This document shows, piece after piece, positions 19,049-28,864 of a stretch of DNA of 64,000 nt. The notes under the pieces are model-generated. The model worked only from the letters and a program-made list of their open reading frames with translations. It did no database searches and had not been told where the DNA came from. Each line of letters begins with the position of its first letter. Position 1 is the first letter of the stretch. A program made the translations under genes and the position numbers. Where the stretch lies: NCBI GenBank assembly GCA_029260295.1, contig JAJDDN010000003.1:205263-269262 (forward strand), in the 5' to 3' direction. The stretch is from Phycisphaerales bacterium. GTDB lineage: Bacteria; Planctomycetota; Phycisphaerae; Phycisphaerales; UBA1924.

Positions 19049-20044
19049 TTACCCCAAAAAAGCCCCCAGTAGGCACTCCAAACGCTCTAAAGCCGCATTC
19101 AAATACAATTGATCACCCTCTGTTCGTAAAAAATTAGGGCAAGTCGCCGACATCAGTACCCTCCGAACATCCGCAAGCTCCTCAGAATCAGCCTCCACAG
19201 GCAATCCAAGCGACTCCCTGCACCGCCCAAGCGTCTCCACAGGATTAATCCCAAACAGCAAATCCTCATGCCCCCAGTGCAGCCGCTCAATATACAACGC
19301 ATCCTCAACCCAGTGACCAGGAGCGATCATCGCAAGATCAATGAGCGCACACCGCCCATGCACCTCAGGATTATTCGAGATCCGCCGCATCGCGTTCCGA
19401 CCATGCAAATCATGATGGCACCAGGTATCAATCGACCGGTTGATCCACATATCGGCAAACACCCCCAGATTCTCCTGCACCCGCTCGATCGCCTTGAACC
19501 AACGATCCGCATGTTCCATATCGTGCGACTCGACCTCTTTGATCGCTTTGCCGAGCTGCGCCGACCAATCCGGATCGTCAGGACATTTCTTCGGATCAAC
19601 AATCTCCTCAAGCACCGCCGCCGCCTGAAACTCCGCCGCCGCCTCAAAGATCTCCCACATCGAAGACGCATCAATCGAAGACGCCAAAGGCGGGTTCTTA
19701 AACCGCTCCATCACGATCCACGCAAAGTCATGCCCACCAAGCTCATAGCCTGCCGCAAGCACCCGAGGCGTAGGCAGACTCAACGCCGCCGAACGCTCCC
19801 AGTCGTCCTCATGCACAAGCCCAAGACGCTTAGTCCAGTGGTACTCCCGGTACCCAACAGGCAGCTTGACCACGCACTCAATCTCAACCCCCTTCTTGGT
19901 CGTCCAAGTCGCAAACCCGGTCCCCGCACCAGAGTGCTGCCAGGTCGTCTTAAACCAAGAAATATCCCCCAGCCGCCCCCGGCATTCGTCTATGACATCC
20001 CCACCAAGAGCCGAAGCCAACCCATGAGAATCACGATCGAGCAT
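19049..20044 (-). CDS. Aminoglycoside-phosphotransferase-fold kinase
   Basis: The 331-aa product has the APH catalytic loop TWCHHDLHGRNAM (HxDxxxxN type) followed by CALIDLAMIAPGHWVEDAL, whose Asp fits the metal-binding position. The family phosphorylates small molecules (choline, fructosamine, homoserine, antibiotics); the substrate here is unknown. The start at 20044 (MLDRDSHG) is chosen over 20062 on general grounds. It lies in a run of minus-strand genes and is separated from rsmA by two hairpin elements. Antibiotic resistance should not be assumed. Confidence 0.75.
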   Translation of the reverse strand: MLDRDSHGLASALGGDVIDECRGRLGDISWFKTTWQHSGAGTGFATWTTKKGVEIECVVKLPVGYREYHWTKRLGLVHEDDWERSAALSLPTPRVLAAGYELGGHDFAWIVMERFKNPPLASSIDASSMWEIFEAAAEFQAAAVLEEIVDPKKCPDDPDWSAQLGKAIKEVESHDMEHADRWFKAIERVQENLGVFADMWINRSIDTWCHHDLHGRNAMRRISNNPEVHGRCALIDLAMIAPGHWVEDALYIERLHWGHEDLLFGINPVETLGRCRESLGLPVEADSEELADVRRVLMSATCPNFLRTEGDQLYLNAALERLECLLGAFLG

Positions 20045-20112
20045 ACATCCTCCGAAACGCAAACATCGCCAACATACTCAACGACCACTACACCATAGCA
20101 ACTTCCAGCATC

Positions 20113-20207
20113 GGGTGCCACTACTCGCCGTCTTCGGGGCAGTAGTGTCTTCTCCCCCCCCATTGACGGGTGCCACCGCTTGACCGTCTTCGGCAAGCAG
20201 TGTCTTC
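20113..20207 (+). repeat. Two TCTT-loop hairpin elements
   Basis: Copies at 20113-20152 (arms CACTACT / AGTAGTG) and 20168-20207 (arms CACCGCTTG / CAAGCAGTG, one mismatch). Both begin GGGTGCC, have the CCG-TCTT-CGG core and end GTCTTC. Confidence 0.85.
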
Positions 20208-20208
20208 C

Positions 20209-21075
20209 CTACCCCCTACCCCCATTCGCATCCTCAACCGCCCTACACACCCCATGCACCAACTCAACAGATAACCCATCAATCCGATCATCAGGCCCAG
20301 TCCCCTCAGGCCACTCAATCTCCCCCCCCACAATCTTCTTGACAACCCCACCCAACTTCTTCCGCCGTGACTGAAACAACAACTGCGAAATCTCGCTCAT
20401 CGACACCCACCACTCCGGATCCCCCCCACCAACCAGATCAACATCCCGACGCCACCCCATCATCGCACTCTCCACCCCAGGGCTCGGCCAAAAACACCCA
20501 GGCTTGAGTTTCGTAATCATCTTCACCTCCCCCAAACACTGCGCCACCACAGAAATCCCCCCATACGCCTTACTCCCAGACCCCGCAGAAAACCGCTCAA
20601 CAACTTCCTTCTGAATCGTCACAAACATCCCAGAACACTCCGCATGCCGCGTCATCAGCGTCATCATCACAGGCGTCGCCGCATGGTAAGGCAGATTCGC
20701 CACCATACAAAAACCATCATCACCCAACGCCTCAACCAACTCCAAGTTCAACGCCTTCTTCCCCGCCAAACAATCCCCCTCAACAATCACCAACCGATCC
20801 GGATACTCCTCCCCAAGAGTCTCACGCAACACCCGAACCAGATCCATATCAAGCTCGCATACAACCACCCGGCATCCACGCTCAAGTAACCCAACAGTCA
20901 ACGCCCCAGTCCCAGGCCCAATCTCCAAAACCAGATCACCCTCTTTGACACCCGACGCATCAAGCAGCTTGTGAATCAGATTCTGATCAATCAAAAAATT
21001 CTGCCCCAGCGCCTTCTTAGGCCCATGCCCCGCCATCTCTAAAAGCTCTTTAATCCGTGTCAAACTCTGCATCAA
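20209..21075 (-). CDS. rsmA: 16S rRNA (adenine(1518)-N6/adenine(1519)-N6)-dimethyltransferase
   Basis: The 288-aa product is KsgA/RsmA. It opens with GPKKALGQNFLID, has the SAM-binding motif LEIGPGTGALT, the acidic VCELDMDLV strand, and catalytic NLPYHAATPV. It dimethylates two adenines in helix 45 of 16S rRNA. Length is standard. The start overlaps the stop of the HAD phosphatase gene by 4 bases (ATGA), so the two are coupled. The stop lies 2 bases from a hairpin element, which may contribute the transcript end. Confidence 0.95.
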   Translation of the reverse strand: MMQSLTRIKELLEMAGHGPKKALGQNFLIDQNLIHKLLDASGVKEGDLVLEIGPGTGALTVGLLERGCRVVVCELDMDLVRVLRETLGEEYPDRLVIVEGDCLAGKKALNLELVEALGDDGFCMVANLPYHAATPVMMTLMTRHAECSGMFVTIQKEVVERFSAGSGSKAYGGISVVAQCLGEVKMITKLKPGCFWPSPGVESAMMGWRRDVDLVGGGDPEWWVSMSEISQLLFQSRRKKLGGVVKKIVGGEIEWPEGTGPDDRIDGLSVELVHGVCRAVEDANGGRG

Positions 21076-21968
21076 CGACCCGCTTTCATTCGACTCAAGT
21101 CACCATCCAACAAACACCCGATCGCCGTCGCCACCCCGTCGTCATCATTCCCTGCCGTCACATAGCACGATCCTTGTTTCACTTCATCAATCGCGTTCCC
21201 CATCGCGATCCCGATCCCCGCCCCATGAATCATCGTCAGGTCATTGACCTGATCCCCGATCGCCGCCACCCGCGAAGGATCGATCCCGTGCTTCTCTAAA
21301 TACCAATCGATCGCGTTCCACTTCGTCGCCGTCTTATCAAAGATCTCTAAAATATGCACTTCCTCGCCCGCATGCCCCTCAGGCTTGACGCAAGGGAAAT
21401 CATGCAACTCCACCGAGTCCCCCATCTCCCGCAAAACCCGCTCGGTCACCACATTGGTCTTGGAAACCTCACAGCACATCCCCACCCGCACCGTGTGCTC
21501 CGGATGCTCATCATCATGCACCGACCGCGCCCGCCGAATCTCGATCCCATGATCATCAAACCACCACCGCGAGATGTCATGGATCGGATACTCATCCTCC
21601 GAATCCACAATCAGATAGTCATACCCGATCGCCGCCGGATCCTTCAAAACCATCGCTGGGGCTTCAACCCCATGAAACAACTCCACCGCCCGATGCACAA
21701 GCTCGTCCCGCATCTCCACCCGGTGCAGCGTCTCCCCCGAAACCGGATCCGCAACAATCGACCCCCCCGCCACCATCACAGGCTCCCGCTGATCAATCGC
21801 ATCAAGCGCACCCCGCGCCTCAACCAGCCCCCGCCCAGTACAAATCAAAACAGCAACCCCCGCCTGCCGCGCCCGATCCACCGCCTCAACATTGGCGCGC
21901 GAAACACCCTTCCCGCTCCCAAGAAGCGTCCCATCCAGATCAATCGCCAATACATCAATCATCGCCAT
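21072..21968 (-). CDS. HAD-superfamily Cof-type phosphatase
   Basis: The 298-aa product has all Cof-subfamily HAD motifs: DLDGTLL near the N-terminus (nucleophile Asp), CTGRGL (motif 2), and AIGDQVNDLTMI with the acidic metal-binding residues near the C-terminus. The middle segment is the C2-type cap. Members dephosphorylate sugar phosphates or FMN; the substrate is unknown. The start is 21968 (MAMID) or 21962. The reading frame stays open upstream through a hairpin repeat, which is not coding. It is translationally coupled to rsmA. Confidence 0.9.
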   Translation of the reverse strand: MAMIDVLAIDLDGTLLGSGKGVSRANVEAVDRARQAGVAVLICTGRGLVEARGALDAIDQREPVMVAGGSIVADPVSGETLHRVEMRDELVHRAVELFHGVEAPAMVLKDPAAIGYDYLIVDSEDEYPIHDISRWWFDDHGIEIRRARSVHDDEHPEHTVRVGMCCEVSKTNVVTERVLREMGDSVELHDFPCVKPEGHAGEEVHILEIFDKTATKWNAIDWYLEKHGIDPSRVAAIGDQVNDLTMIHGAGIGIAMGNAIDEVKQGSCYVTAGNDDDGVATAIGCLLDGDLSRMKAGR

Positions 21969-21997
21969 GCAAGCACAATACGCAACCACTCTTCTCT

Positions 21998-22136
21998 GGG
22001 TGCCCTTTAGGTGCCGTCCCCGGCTCCTAGAGGTCTTCTCTTCTCCGGGTGCCACGGCTTGCCCGTCTTCGGCAAGCCGTGTCTTCTCTTCTCCGGGTGC
22101 CCCGTCGGAGGATTCTTATCCTCCTTCGGGTCTTGG
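21998..22136 (+). repeat. Array of three TCTT-loop hairpin elements
   Basis: Copies at 21998-22037 (arms CTTTAGG / CCTAGAG, loop TCCC), 22047-22086 (arms CACGGCTTG / CAAGCCGTG) and 22095-22136 (stem CGGAGGAT-TCTT-ATCCTCC). Spacer CTCTTCTCC recurs between them. The third shows that head and loop stay fixed while the stem is completely different. Confidence 0.85.
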
Positions 22137-22153
22137 CAGGACCAACCCGTGTC

Positions 22154-23704
22154 TTAGTCAGACTCCCGATCCAACCGGCAAACACCCTCGGCCCCCTGCC
22201 CAAGCGTAATCACATTCTTCCCCTGCCGCTTCGACTTCATCGCAAGCTCATCAGCAAGCGCAAGCAACGACTCCCCATCACTCCCATCCCAAGGATACGA
22301 AGCCAAGCCGCCCGACACCGTCAAAGTCCCGCTCGCCTCATCACCCAGCTTCGGGAAACGATGCTCGCAGATCTGCCTCTGGAACCGCGTGGCAAGACTG
22401 TAAATCGACTCCGGCGGCGAAGACCCCAAATCCCTAGGCCCCTTGGGCTCATAAAAGATCACCACAAACTCATCCCCACCAATCCGGCACACCTTATCCC
22501 CAGGCCGAATCACAGACTCCAACAACCGCACCGTCTCAACAAGGATCTCGTCCCCGGCCGCATGCCCATGCCGATCGTTGTACCCCTTAAAGTTATCAAT
22601 ATCAAAGTACAACAAGGTCAGCGTCCGCCGCGCCCCCCGCGCCTGCTCGATCGCCGCATCAAGGAACCGCGAAAAGTAACGCCGATTCCAAGCCCCGGTC
22701 AGCTCATCGGTAAACGCCGCCAATCGCAGCGCCCGCTGTTGTTCTTCGAGCCGCAGCCAAGACCCGAGCCACGCCGCATGTTCGTTCAGTACCCGAGCCC
22801 CGACCCCGCGAGCCCAAGCAGAATCCCCGCATTGCAAAGCCCCAAACACCCGCCCACCCGCGTGCACCCCAACACCAGTATCAACCGCCTGCGTCGTAAA
22901 CGAAAGATCATCCCGCCCGGCCCGTGCCGCGATCAATCCCATCGCCGCCTCAACCACAGGCCTTCCCTCACCCATCGCCCGGATCACCGCTTCATCAGTC
23001 CCATGCCCAACATGCCCAGCCCCAACCCCCACATCAACCCGCCCGACCCGCCCCCCACAATCAACATCCATCCCCGCACCCACATCACCCATCACCCGCT
23101 GGTGCAGCTTCATAACTTCCCGTACATTCGCCTCATCACTCGCCGCCCGCCGAGCATCAACAGATTCAATCCGCTCTTGAGCCACCGGCTCAACCACCGG
23201 CTCAGCAACTTGCTTAACAACCGTTTCAACAAAAGGTTCAACAACAACCTCAGTCTTCACCGCCACAACCTCAACCCGAGGAATAGCAACCGCCCCCTCA
23301 ATCGCCGCCATCACCTCAGCCGCAAGCGCCTGCGCCCCCACCGCCCCGTCGTACATCGGATGCTCTTCCCCAACCCGAATCACCTTGACACTCGCATCCA
23401 CCATCCGAAGCGCATCAACAAACTTCCCAAGCTCATCGTTGTTCTTTCCCCCACCCGGCTCCGCATCAGGCGAAACCAACACCGCCGCCCGCGCAGGCGA
23501 CGCATCATCAATCGGATCACTCAACTCCCCAATCGCATCAAACGAATCCCGAGTCCGGATCAGCTCAACACCAGCCACCCGACGCAACACCTGATCAAGC
23601 CCCGTCCGCCCAACAAGAATCACCCGCCACCCAGCACCAGACGCAGAACCACCGCGCCCCAACCCGCTCCCCTGTTCAACATGTCCTTCATCAATCGGCA
23701 TCAA
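22154..23704 (-). CDS. Diguanylate cyclase (GGDEF domain)
   Basis: The 516-aa product ends with a GGDEF domain whose active-site motif GGDEF is at 409-413, with an inhibitory I-site RPGD at 400-403, exactly five residues before it. It should make cyclic di-GMP and be product-inhibited. The N-terminal 250 residues contain a receiver-like start (WRVILVGRTGLDQVL) and an Ala/Val-rich linker; residues about 250-330 look like a GAF-type sensor. A long insert (PKGPRDLGSSPPES) follows the active site. The gene 13 bases upstream probably belongs to the same operon. Confidence 0.9.
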   Translation of the reverse strand: MMPIDEGHVEQGSGLGRGGSASGAGWRVILVGRTGLDQVLRRVAGVELIRTRDSFDAIGELSDPIDDASPARAAVLVSPDAEPGGGKNNDELGKFVDALRMVDASVKVIRVGEEHPMYDGAVGAQALAAEVMAAIEGAVAIPRVEVVAVKTEVVVEPFVETVVKQVAEPVVEPVAQERIESVDARRAASDEANVREVMKLHQRVMGDVGAGMDVDCGGRVGRVDVGVGAGHVGHGTDEAVIRAMGEGRPVVEAAMGLIAARAGRDDLSFTTQAVDTGVGVHAGGRVFGALQCGDSAWARGVGARVLNEHAAWLGSWLRLEEQQRALRLAAFTDELTGAWNRRYFSRFLDAAIEQARGARRTLTLLYFDIDNFKGYNDRHGHAAGDEILVETVRLLESVIRPGDKVCRIGGDEFVVIFYEPKGPRDLGSSPPESIYSLATRFQRQICEHRFPKLGDEASGTLTVSGGLASYPWDGSDGESLLALADELAMKSKRQGKNVITLGQGAEGVCRLDRESD

Positions 23705-23716
23705 CTCAGTACATCC

Positions 23717-24241
23717 TTATTCATCCGGCTTCAACAGCGCAGCCAGCTCATCCCGATCCAAAATATCCGAAGCCGTCAGCCCCGAACCATTCTTCACGCC
23801 CCCGTTCAAACCCGACAATCTCAAAACAGGCCCGTCAATCGGCCCATTCGTATTCCCCTTCCGCTCAGCCGCCACCGGAGCCGGAGCCACAGCACGCAGC
23901 CTCCCACCAGTCCCTACGAACCCACGCAAAGGCGGGTTCGCCCCTTCTTCATACACCCACACCAACCCAGACGGACAAAACCGCTCCATCCCCTCAATCA
24001 CCCGATCCTGCTGATCCAGCCCAACGCCCCCATACCCGCCGCCATCAAGCACCACAATCAACCCCCGCCCCTTCTGCTGCTCTCGGCACCCAATCGCCAA
24101 CACCTCATGCCCAGACCCGCTCGTCTCCACCCTCAACCCACGCGAAGCCAGCGCACTCAGCAGCGACCCCGAAGCCTCAACCCCGCTCCGATGCCACACG
24201 ACACACCGTCTCCCCATCTTCAGATCTGTACCCGATTCCAT
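23717..24241 (-). CDS. Hypothetical protein, receiver-like
   Basis: The 174-aa product is not clearly recognised. Its first 110 residues alternate strands and helices (RCVVWHRSG, SALASRGLRVETSGSGHEVLAIG, RGLIVVLDGGGYGGVGL, GLVWVYEEGA) like a degenerate response-regulator receiver, without an obvious phospho-Asp. The Gly/Pro-rich tail ends in SDILDRDELAALLKPDE. It precedes the diguanylate cyclase by 12 bases, so it may work in the same signalling path. The start at 24241 avoids an unsupported six-residue extension. Confidence 0.6.
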   Translation of the reverse strand: MESGTDLKMGRRCVVWHRSGVEASGSLLSALASRGLRVETSGSGHEVLAIGCREQQKGRGLIVVLDGGGYGGVGLDQQDRVIEGMERFCPSGLVWVYEEGANPPLRGFVGTGGRLRAVAPAPVAAERKGNTNGPIDGPVLRLSGLNGGVKNGSGLTASDILDRDELAALLKPDE

Positions 24242-24398
24242 AACCCGAGTGTACCACAAGACAGCCCTGAATCCCCCTGATTTCCCCCCATTCCAGAGAA
24301 CTCATCAACCAACCAACCCTCAAGGTCCGGATATCCAACAACACGGCGCATCAATTGCCCACTTACCCCCATCAGCGCCTCCGATGAGTTTCCTCTTC

Positions 24399-24441
24399 CT
24401 CCCTCTCCCATTCTGATGGGAGAGGGCCGGGGTGAGGGCTC
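24399..24441 (+). repeat. Dispersed hairpin repeat, family 2
   Basis: CCCTCTCCCAT pairs with ATGGGAGAGGG around a TCTG loop, followed by CCGGGGTGAGGGCTC. Near-identical copies occur at 28865, 40195 and 48140 and a variant at 51393. This type (often misread as ALTPALS peptides) is widespread in bacteria. Confidence 0.85.
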
Positions 24442-24456
24442 CCCGACTTCTCATCT

Positions 24457-25623
24457 TCACTCACTCCCTCTATCTTCGTCTTCCCCCATCAACCCCTCAG
24501 CAATCACCCGTCCCCCATCGGCCTCACCAAGCCCACCATACCCACCCCGCATCTTGGTAATCTTCTCCGAATCCATCAGCAACCCCGCAACCATCCCCCC
24601 GTGCGCCTCCACATTCTTCCCCGCATCAATCAGATCCTCACACACCACCGCCGCCCCCGCCTCAACGAGCACCGCCGCATTATGCTTCTGATGCTCATCC
24701 TTATGAAACGGATACGGCAAAAATACCGCAGGCACCCCCGCCGCCCAGCACTCCCCAACCGTCCCCGCGCCGCACCGACCAATCGCAAGATCCGCCGCCG
24801 CCAGCGCCGCCCCCATCTCCTCAATATATTCAACCACCACCGCACGCACCCCCGCCTCCCGATACCCAAGGGCAATCTCTTCCCCATCACCATCCCCACC
24901 CACCTGATGCAAAACCTGCCACCCCTCAAACGCCCCGCCGTGCTCCTTCGCCATCTCCACCATAAACCGATTCACCGACCGCGCCCCCTGCGACCCCCCC
25001 GTCACCAGAATCGTCTTCCGATCCCCATCGAGCCCAAACTCCCCAAGCCCCCGCGACTTACTCCGCCGCCCCGCAAACCCCCGCACAATCGGCCGCGTCC
25101 AAATCCAGTCCCCAAACCCATCCACCTTCGCCGCCGTAAACGCCCGAGCCGCCCGCTTCCCGATCCACCGATTCGCCTTGCCTGGCACCGCATCAAGATT
25201 CACCAGCACCAACTCGCACCCCTCGGCCTTGGCCGCCATCGCAGAAGGTGCCGACACAAACCCCCCCATCGAAACAACAGTCACAACCGTCTCCGCATCG
25301 CACGATTCCTTCATCTCCCCAATCACCCTCCGCACCCCCCGCACGCTCGGGCCCCAGTTGCGAGCAAACCGCAAGAGCCCCCGAACCCCACCGCTCGGCG
25401 AAGTCGCCTGGATCGTAGAAAACTCAGCCCCCGCCGCATCAAGAATCGCAGAATCCAGATGCCGCTCAGAACAAATAAAGTGTGCCTTCACACCCGCATC
25501 AATCTCAACAAGCTGCTCATAGATCGCCATCGCCGGATACAAATGCCCACCAGTACCCCCACCAACAAAGACAAACCCACGAGTTTGATCTGTCCCAGCC
25601 GTCACCCGCGATCCGCGAACCAC
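24457..25623 (-). CDS. murG: UDP-N-acetylglucosamine transferase for lipid II synthesis
   Basis: The 388-aa product is MurG, the membrane-associated GT28 enzyme that adds GlcNAc to lipid I. It has the N-terminal glycine loop FVGGGTGGHLYPAMAI, the VTGGSQGARSVN segment between domains, and the UDP-GlcNAc-binding region IGRCGAGTVGECWAAGVPAVFLPYPF. Its start overlaps the end of ftsW by 22 bases, the classical ftsW-murG order of division clusters; no other mur or fts genes are present. The product ends with an acidic tail (MGEDEDRGSE). Confidence 0.95.
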   Translation of the reverse strand: MVRGSRVTAGTDQTRGFVFVGGGTGGHLYPAMAIYEQLVEIDAGVKAHFICSERHLDSAILDAAGAEFSTIQATSPSGGVRGLLRFARNWGPSVRGVRRVIGEMKESCDAETVVTVVSMGGFVSAPSAMAAKAEGCELVLVNLDAVPGKANRWIGKRAARAFTAAKVDGFGDWIWTRPIVRGFAGRRSKSRGLGEFGLDGDRKTILVTGGSQGARSVNRFMVEMAKEHGGAFEGWQVLHQVGGDGDGEEIALGYREAGVRAVVVEYIEEMGAALAAADLAIGRCGAGTVGECWAAGVPAVFLPYPFHKDEHQKHNAAVLVEAGAAVVCEDLIDAGKNVEAHGGMVAGLLMDSEKITKMRGGYGGLGEADGGRVIAEGLMGEDEDRGSE

Positions 25624-27050
25624 TCGTCGCCCTCAGTATCGCTTGATTCTTTCTTCGCCCCACCCAAACTGATCTTTGAATATCTCCGCTTCTTCGGAAC
25701 AACCACCTCAGGCTCAAACTCAGCCTCCGTATCCCCCATCAACTCGGCCATCTCCTGCCCACCGATCTCATGCCCACCCGCCATCGTGTTGGCCAGCAAC
25801 GCCCCGTCGCGATGAGCAAACGAAATATCCTCTTCGAGCGAACCATCAAACGCCGCCGCATACTCCTGCGTCCGCTCGATCGCCACAATAAACCCCAAGC
25901 ACACCGAAGTCACAATCCACCCCGTCCCACCATTAGACATCAAAGGCAGCGCGATCCCCTTGGTCGGACCCAATCCCGTCACCACCATCAAGTTAATCAC
26001 AGCCTGAATAGAAAAAGTCGCCACCACCCCAACCACAATCAACCGCAAAATCCCCGAGACCTCACGCCGAGCAATATCAGTCCCCACCCACACAATCGCC
26101 GCATACGCGCTGATGATCGCCAGAGCCCCCACAAACCCCATCTCCTCGCACACCACCGCAAACAAAAAGTCAGTCGTATCCTCAGGCAAATACCCAAACT
26201 TCTGCAAGCCGTTCCCAAGCCCACGCCCAAAGAACCCGCCACCGGAAATAGTCGCCAGCGATTGGATCATCTGATACCCCTGATCCTGCGCATCAGCATA
26301 CGGATCAAGAAACGCTGTGATCCGCTTGACACGATAAGGCGAGGTCATAATCGCCGCCACAACCCCAGCCACACCGATCGGCACAAACGCCGCAAAGTGC
26401 TTGAGCCGCGCCCCGCCCGCGATCAGCACAACCGAGCACGCCAAGACCATCAGCACACCCGTCCCCAAATCTTCCATCACCACCGCAAACGCCACCGCCC
26501 CAATACACAACACCGCAGGCAATAAACCCTTCCAGAAAATCCCCAACCGGTTCTCTTTGTAAGACCCCAGCCGCGCCCCGTACCACGCCACCAGAATCAC
26601 CAGCCCCCACTTGGCAAGCTCGCTGGGCTGCATCGATTCCAAACCGGGCAGCCGCAGATTCACCCACCGGTGCGACCCATTGACCGGACGCGCCAGCCCA
26701 GGCACATACACACTCACCACCAAACCAATCAGCAGCAACGAACCCAAAATCAAAACCCCAAGATCCCCCCCAGGCTTAAACCACACCACCCGATCGAGCC
26801 GCCCCGCGATCCTCCGGATCGGCACCCGCGACGCCACCACCATCGCCCCAATAGCCATTACCAGATACAACGCAGACCGAGAAGTCAAAAGCGACTTCGC
26901 CGTAACCCCTTCCCCAACCGCGCTCGCATCAGCCCCCAGCCCGGCCTCTCCAAACCCAGCAATCTGCATCCCCGCACTCTGCACCATCACCACCCCCACC
27001 ATCAGCAGAGCCAGAGCGCACAACATCAACATCTGTCCAGATCGCACCAT
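25602..27050 (-). CDS. ftsW: Septal peptidoglycan polymerase FtsW (SEDS family)
   Basis: The product of about 482 aa has some ten membrane helices. SEDS features are visible: VNGSHRWVNL, GLESMQPSELAKWG, FGRGLGNGLQKFGYLPEDTTDFLFAVVCEE (catalytic-region motif, quoted in part) and a GIALPLMSNGGT loop near the end. It polymerises lipid II during division with a class B PBP. A cytoplasmic C-terminal tail of about 110 residues is longer than usual and acidic. Start 27050 is preferred; 27098 would add 16 residues. The overlap with murG indicates coupling. Confidence 0.93.
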   Translation of the reverse strand: MVRSGQMLMLCALALLMVGVVMVQSAGMQIAGFGEAGLGADASAVGEGVTAKSLLTSRSALYLVMAIGAMVVASRVPIRRIAGRLDRVVWFKPGGDLGVLILGSLLLIGLVVSVYVPGLARPVNGSHRWVNLRLPGLESMQPSELAKWGLVILVAWYGARLGSYKENRLGIFWKGLLPAVLCIGAVAFAVVMEDLGTGVLMVLACSVVLIAGGARLKHFAAFVPIGVAGVVAAIMTSPYRVKRITAFLDPYADAQDQGYQMIQSLATISGGGFFGRGLGNGLQKFGYLPEDTTDFLFAVVCEEMGFVGALAIISAYAAIVWVGTDIARREVSGILRLIVVGVVATFSIQAVINLMVVTGLGPTKGIALPLMSNGGTGWIVTSVCLGFIVAIERTQEYAAAFDGSLEEDISFAHRDGALLANTMAGGHEIGGQEMAELMGDTEAEFEPEVVVPKKRRYSKISLGGAKKESSDTEGDEWFADRG

Positions 27051-27133
27051 CAAGGAACCATCGGCTACCACGCGAGAATCAGACCAGAATTGGATCAAAA
27101 ATCGACCGGATTAATACCCGATTTCGCCCGAAA

Positions 27134-28843
27134 TCAGAGCAGATTCAGCGAAACCTTCTTCTCAAGCTCACTGATCGGCCGAGCAATCAAGTCGTACCCA
27201 TCATTCCCCACAACCGTGCACCGCACAAGCTCCCCAACCGCGACCGGGTTCTTGGCCACCACCAAGGTACCCGCATCAATCTGAGGCGCCTGAAAGTAAG
27301 TCCGCCCCTTATACAACTTCCCGCCCTCAGTAACCCCAGGCGTCGCCTCAACCTCCGACCCAGTCGAAGAATCAATCAGCACATCAAACTGCACTCCCGT
27401 CGTCGTCGGATTCTCAAAATCAAACTGATCCGCCACAAACGCCGCCTGATCCAACGCGATCTCTTGTTGCAACGCCATGATCTCATCATGCCGCCGTTGC
27501 TTGTCTTCTGGACTCACAGCAAGCGACGGATCCTCCTCCATCGTCCCCGCCACAGTCCCAGGCTCCCTCGAATACTGGAAACACCCAACCGCATCAAACT
27601 GGACCTCATTGATAAACTCAAGCAACTCCTGATGATCCGATTCAGTCTCCCCAGGGAAGCCAGTAATAAAGGTCGTCCGGATCGCCATCCCCGGAATCCG
27701 CTCACGCAACTTATGGCAAAGCTCCGTCTGATGGCTGCTCGTCACATTCCGCTTCATCAACTCCAGCACCCGATCCGACCCATGCTGCAACGGGATATCC
27801 AAGTAAGGCAGCAAACTCCCCCGGTCCGCCACCTCCGCCATCGCATCAATAATTTCGTCTGTAAAGAAAGTCGGGTACGCGTACATCAGCCGCAGCCACC
27901 CCTGCCCGATCTCTTCCTTCACCGCATCAGACAGCGACCGCAACAACTTCGGCAACCCCGCCCGGAACTTGTCACTCCCCGCAACCTGCGAAAGCCCAAC
28001 CCCAATATCATCCCCATAACTCGTCGTATCCTGCCCGATCATCAAAAGCTCAAACGCCCCATCCCGCATCAACTCCCGAGCCTCAGCCACAATCCGATCC
28101 TCAGGCTTGGACCGCATCTTCCCCCGAATCGAAGGAATCGTACAGAACGCACAGTTCTGATTACACCCCTCGCTAATCCGCAGATACGCATAATGCCTCG
28201 GCGTCAAACGCAGCCGCGCATTATCAGATTCAAAGTACCCGATCCCCTTCCCATCCTTCCCCGCGACCGTCAGCCCAACAGTCTCCATCCCCAAATCCTT
28301 CGCGCTCGTCATCGCATTGGCATGGATCCAATACTTCGGTGCCTTCCCCTGCACATCCGAATCCGATTCCCTCGCCACAGTCTCCCCCCGCACCGCACCA
28401 ATAATGTGCTCCCGATCAAACACCCCAACCATCGAATCAATCCCAGGCTCCCACTCCAGCATCTTGGCCCGATGCCGCTGCACCAAGCACCCCGCAACAA
28501 CGACTCTTTTGACAAGCCCTTGTTCCTTGAGCGCGACCGCTTCCTTGATCACCCCAAGCGATTCATCCTTCGACGCCTCTAAGAACCCACAAGTATTAAT
28601 CACCACCGCATCCGCAGGCGTCACCCGCCCGCTCACCGCACTCGAATCCTGCTCCGACCCCGACACGGACAGATCATCATGCTCCGAATCATCCATCGCC
28701 TCGGCCGACACAGGCAGCAACCCATCCGCCGCCAGTAGCCCGAGCATCTTCTCAGAATCCACCAAGTTCTTGGGACACCCAAGCGACACAAACGAAATAG
28801 TCTCGATGGTCTGCGGCTCTGATTGATCTGTGTCTGTATTCAT
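27134..28843 (-). CDS. rimO: Ribosomal protein S12 methylthiotransferase
   Basis: The 569-aa product is a radical-SAM methylthiotransferase that modifies Asp88 of S12. It has the N-terminal UPF0004 domain (VSLGCPKNLVDSE with C23, and VINTCGFLE), the radical-SAM cluster motif ISEGCNQNCAFCTIPSIRG, and a C-terminal TRAM-like domain. SLGCPKN and the CTIPSIRGK region favour RimO over MiaB. It is longer than typical (about 440 aa), owing to an acidic/Ser insert at about residues 50-72 and expansions in the C-terminal half. It stands alone between ftsW and repeats. Confidence 0.93.
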   Translation of the reverse strand: MNTDTDQSEPQTIETISFVSLGCPKNLVDSEKMLGLLAADGLLPVSAEAMDDSEHDDLSVSGSEQDSSAVSGRVTPADAVVINTCGFLEASKDESLGVIKEAVALKEQGLVKRVVVAGCLVQRHRAKMLEWEPGIDSMVGVFDREHIIGAVRGETVARESDSDVQGKAPKYWIHANAMTSAKDLGMETVGLTVAGKDGKGIGYFESDNARLRLTPRHYAYLRISEGCNQNCAFCTIPSIRGKMRSKPEDRIVAEARELMRDGAFELLMIGQDTTSYGDDIGVGLSQVAGSDKFRAGLPKLLRSLSDAVKEEIGQGWLRLMYAYPTFFTDEIIDAMAEVADRGSLLPYLDIPLQHGSDRVLELMKRNVTSSHQTELCHKLRERIPGMAIRTTFITGFPGETESDHQELLEFINEVQFDAVGCFQYSREPGTVAGTMEEDPSLAVSPEDKQRRHDEIMALQQEIALDQAAFVADQFDFENPTTTGVQFDVLIDSSTGSEVEATPGVTEGGKLYKGRTYFQAPQIDAGTLVVAKNPVAVGELVRCTVVGNDGYDLIARPISELEKKVSLNLL

Positions 28844-28864
28844 AGACCCAATCCTAGCCTCTTC

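Noticed and set aside
22049..24280. A 743-codon open frame on the plus strand opposite the GGDEF gene
   Set aside because: Antisense shadow of two minus-strand genes with the same Arg/Pro/His bias, starting inside a hairpin repeat.
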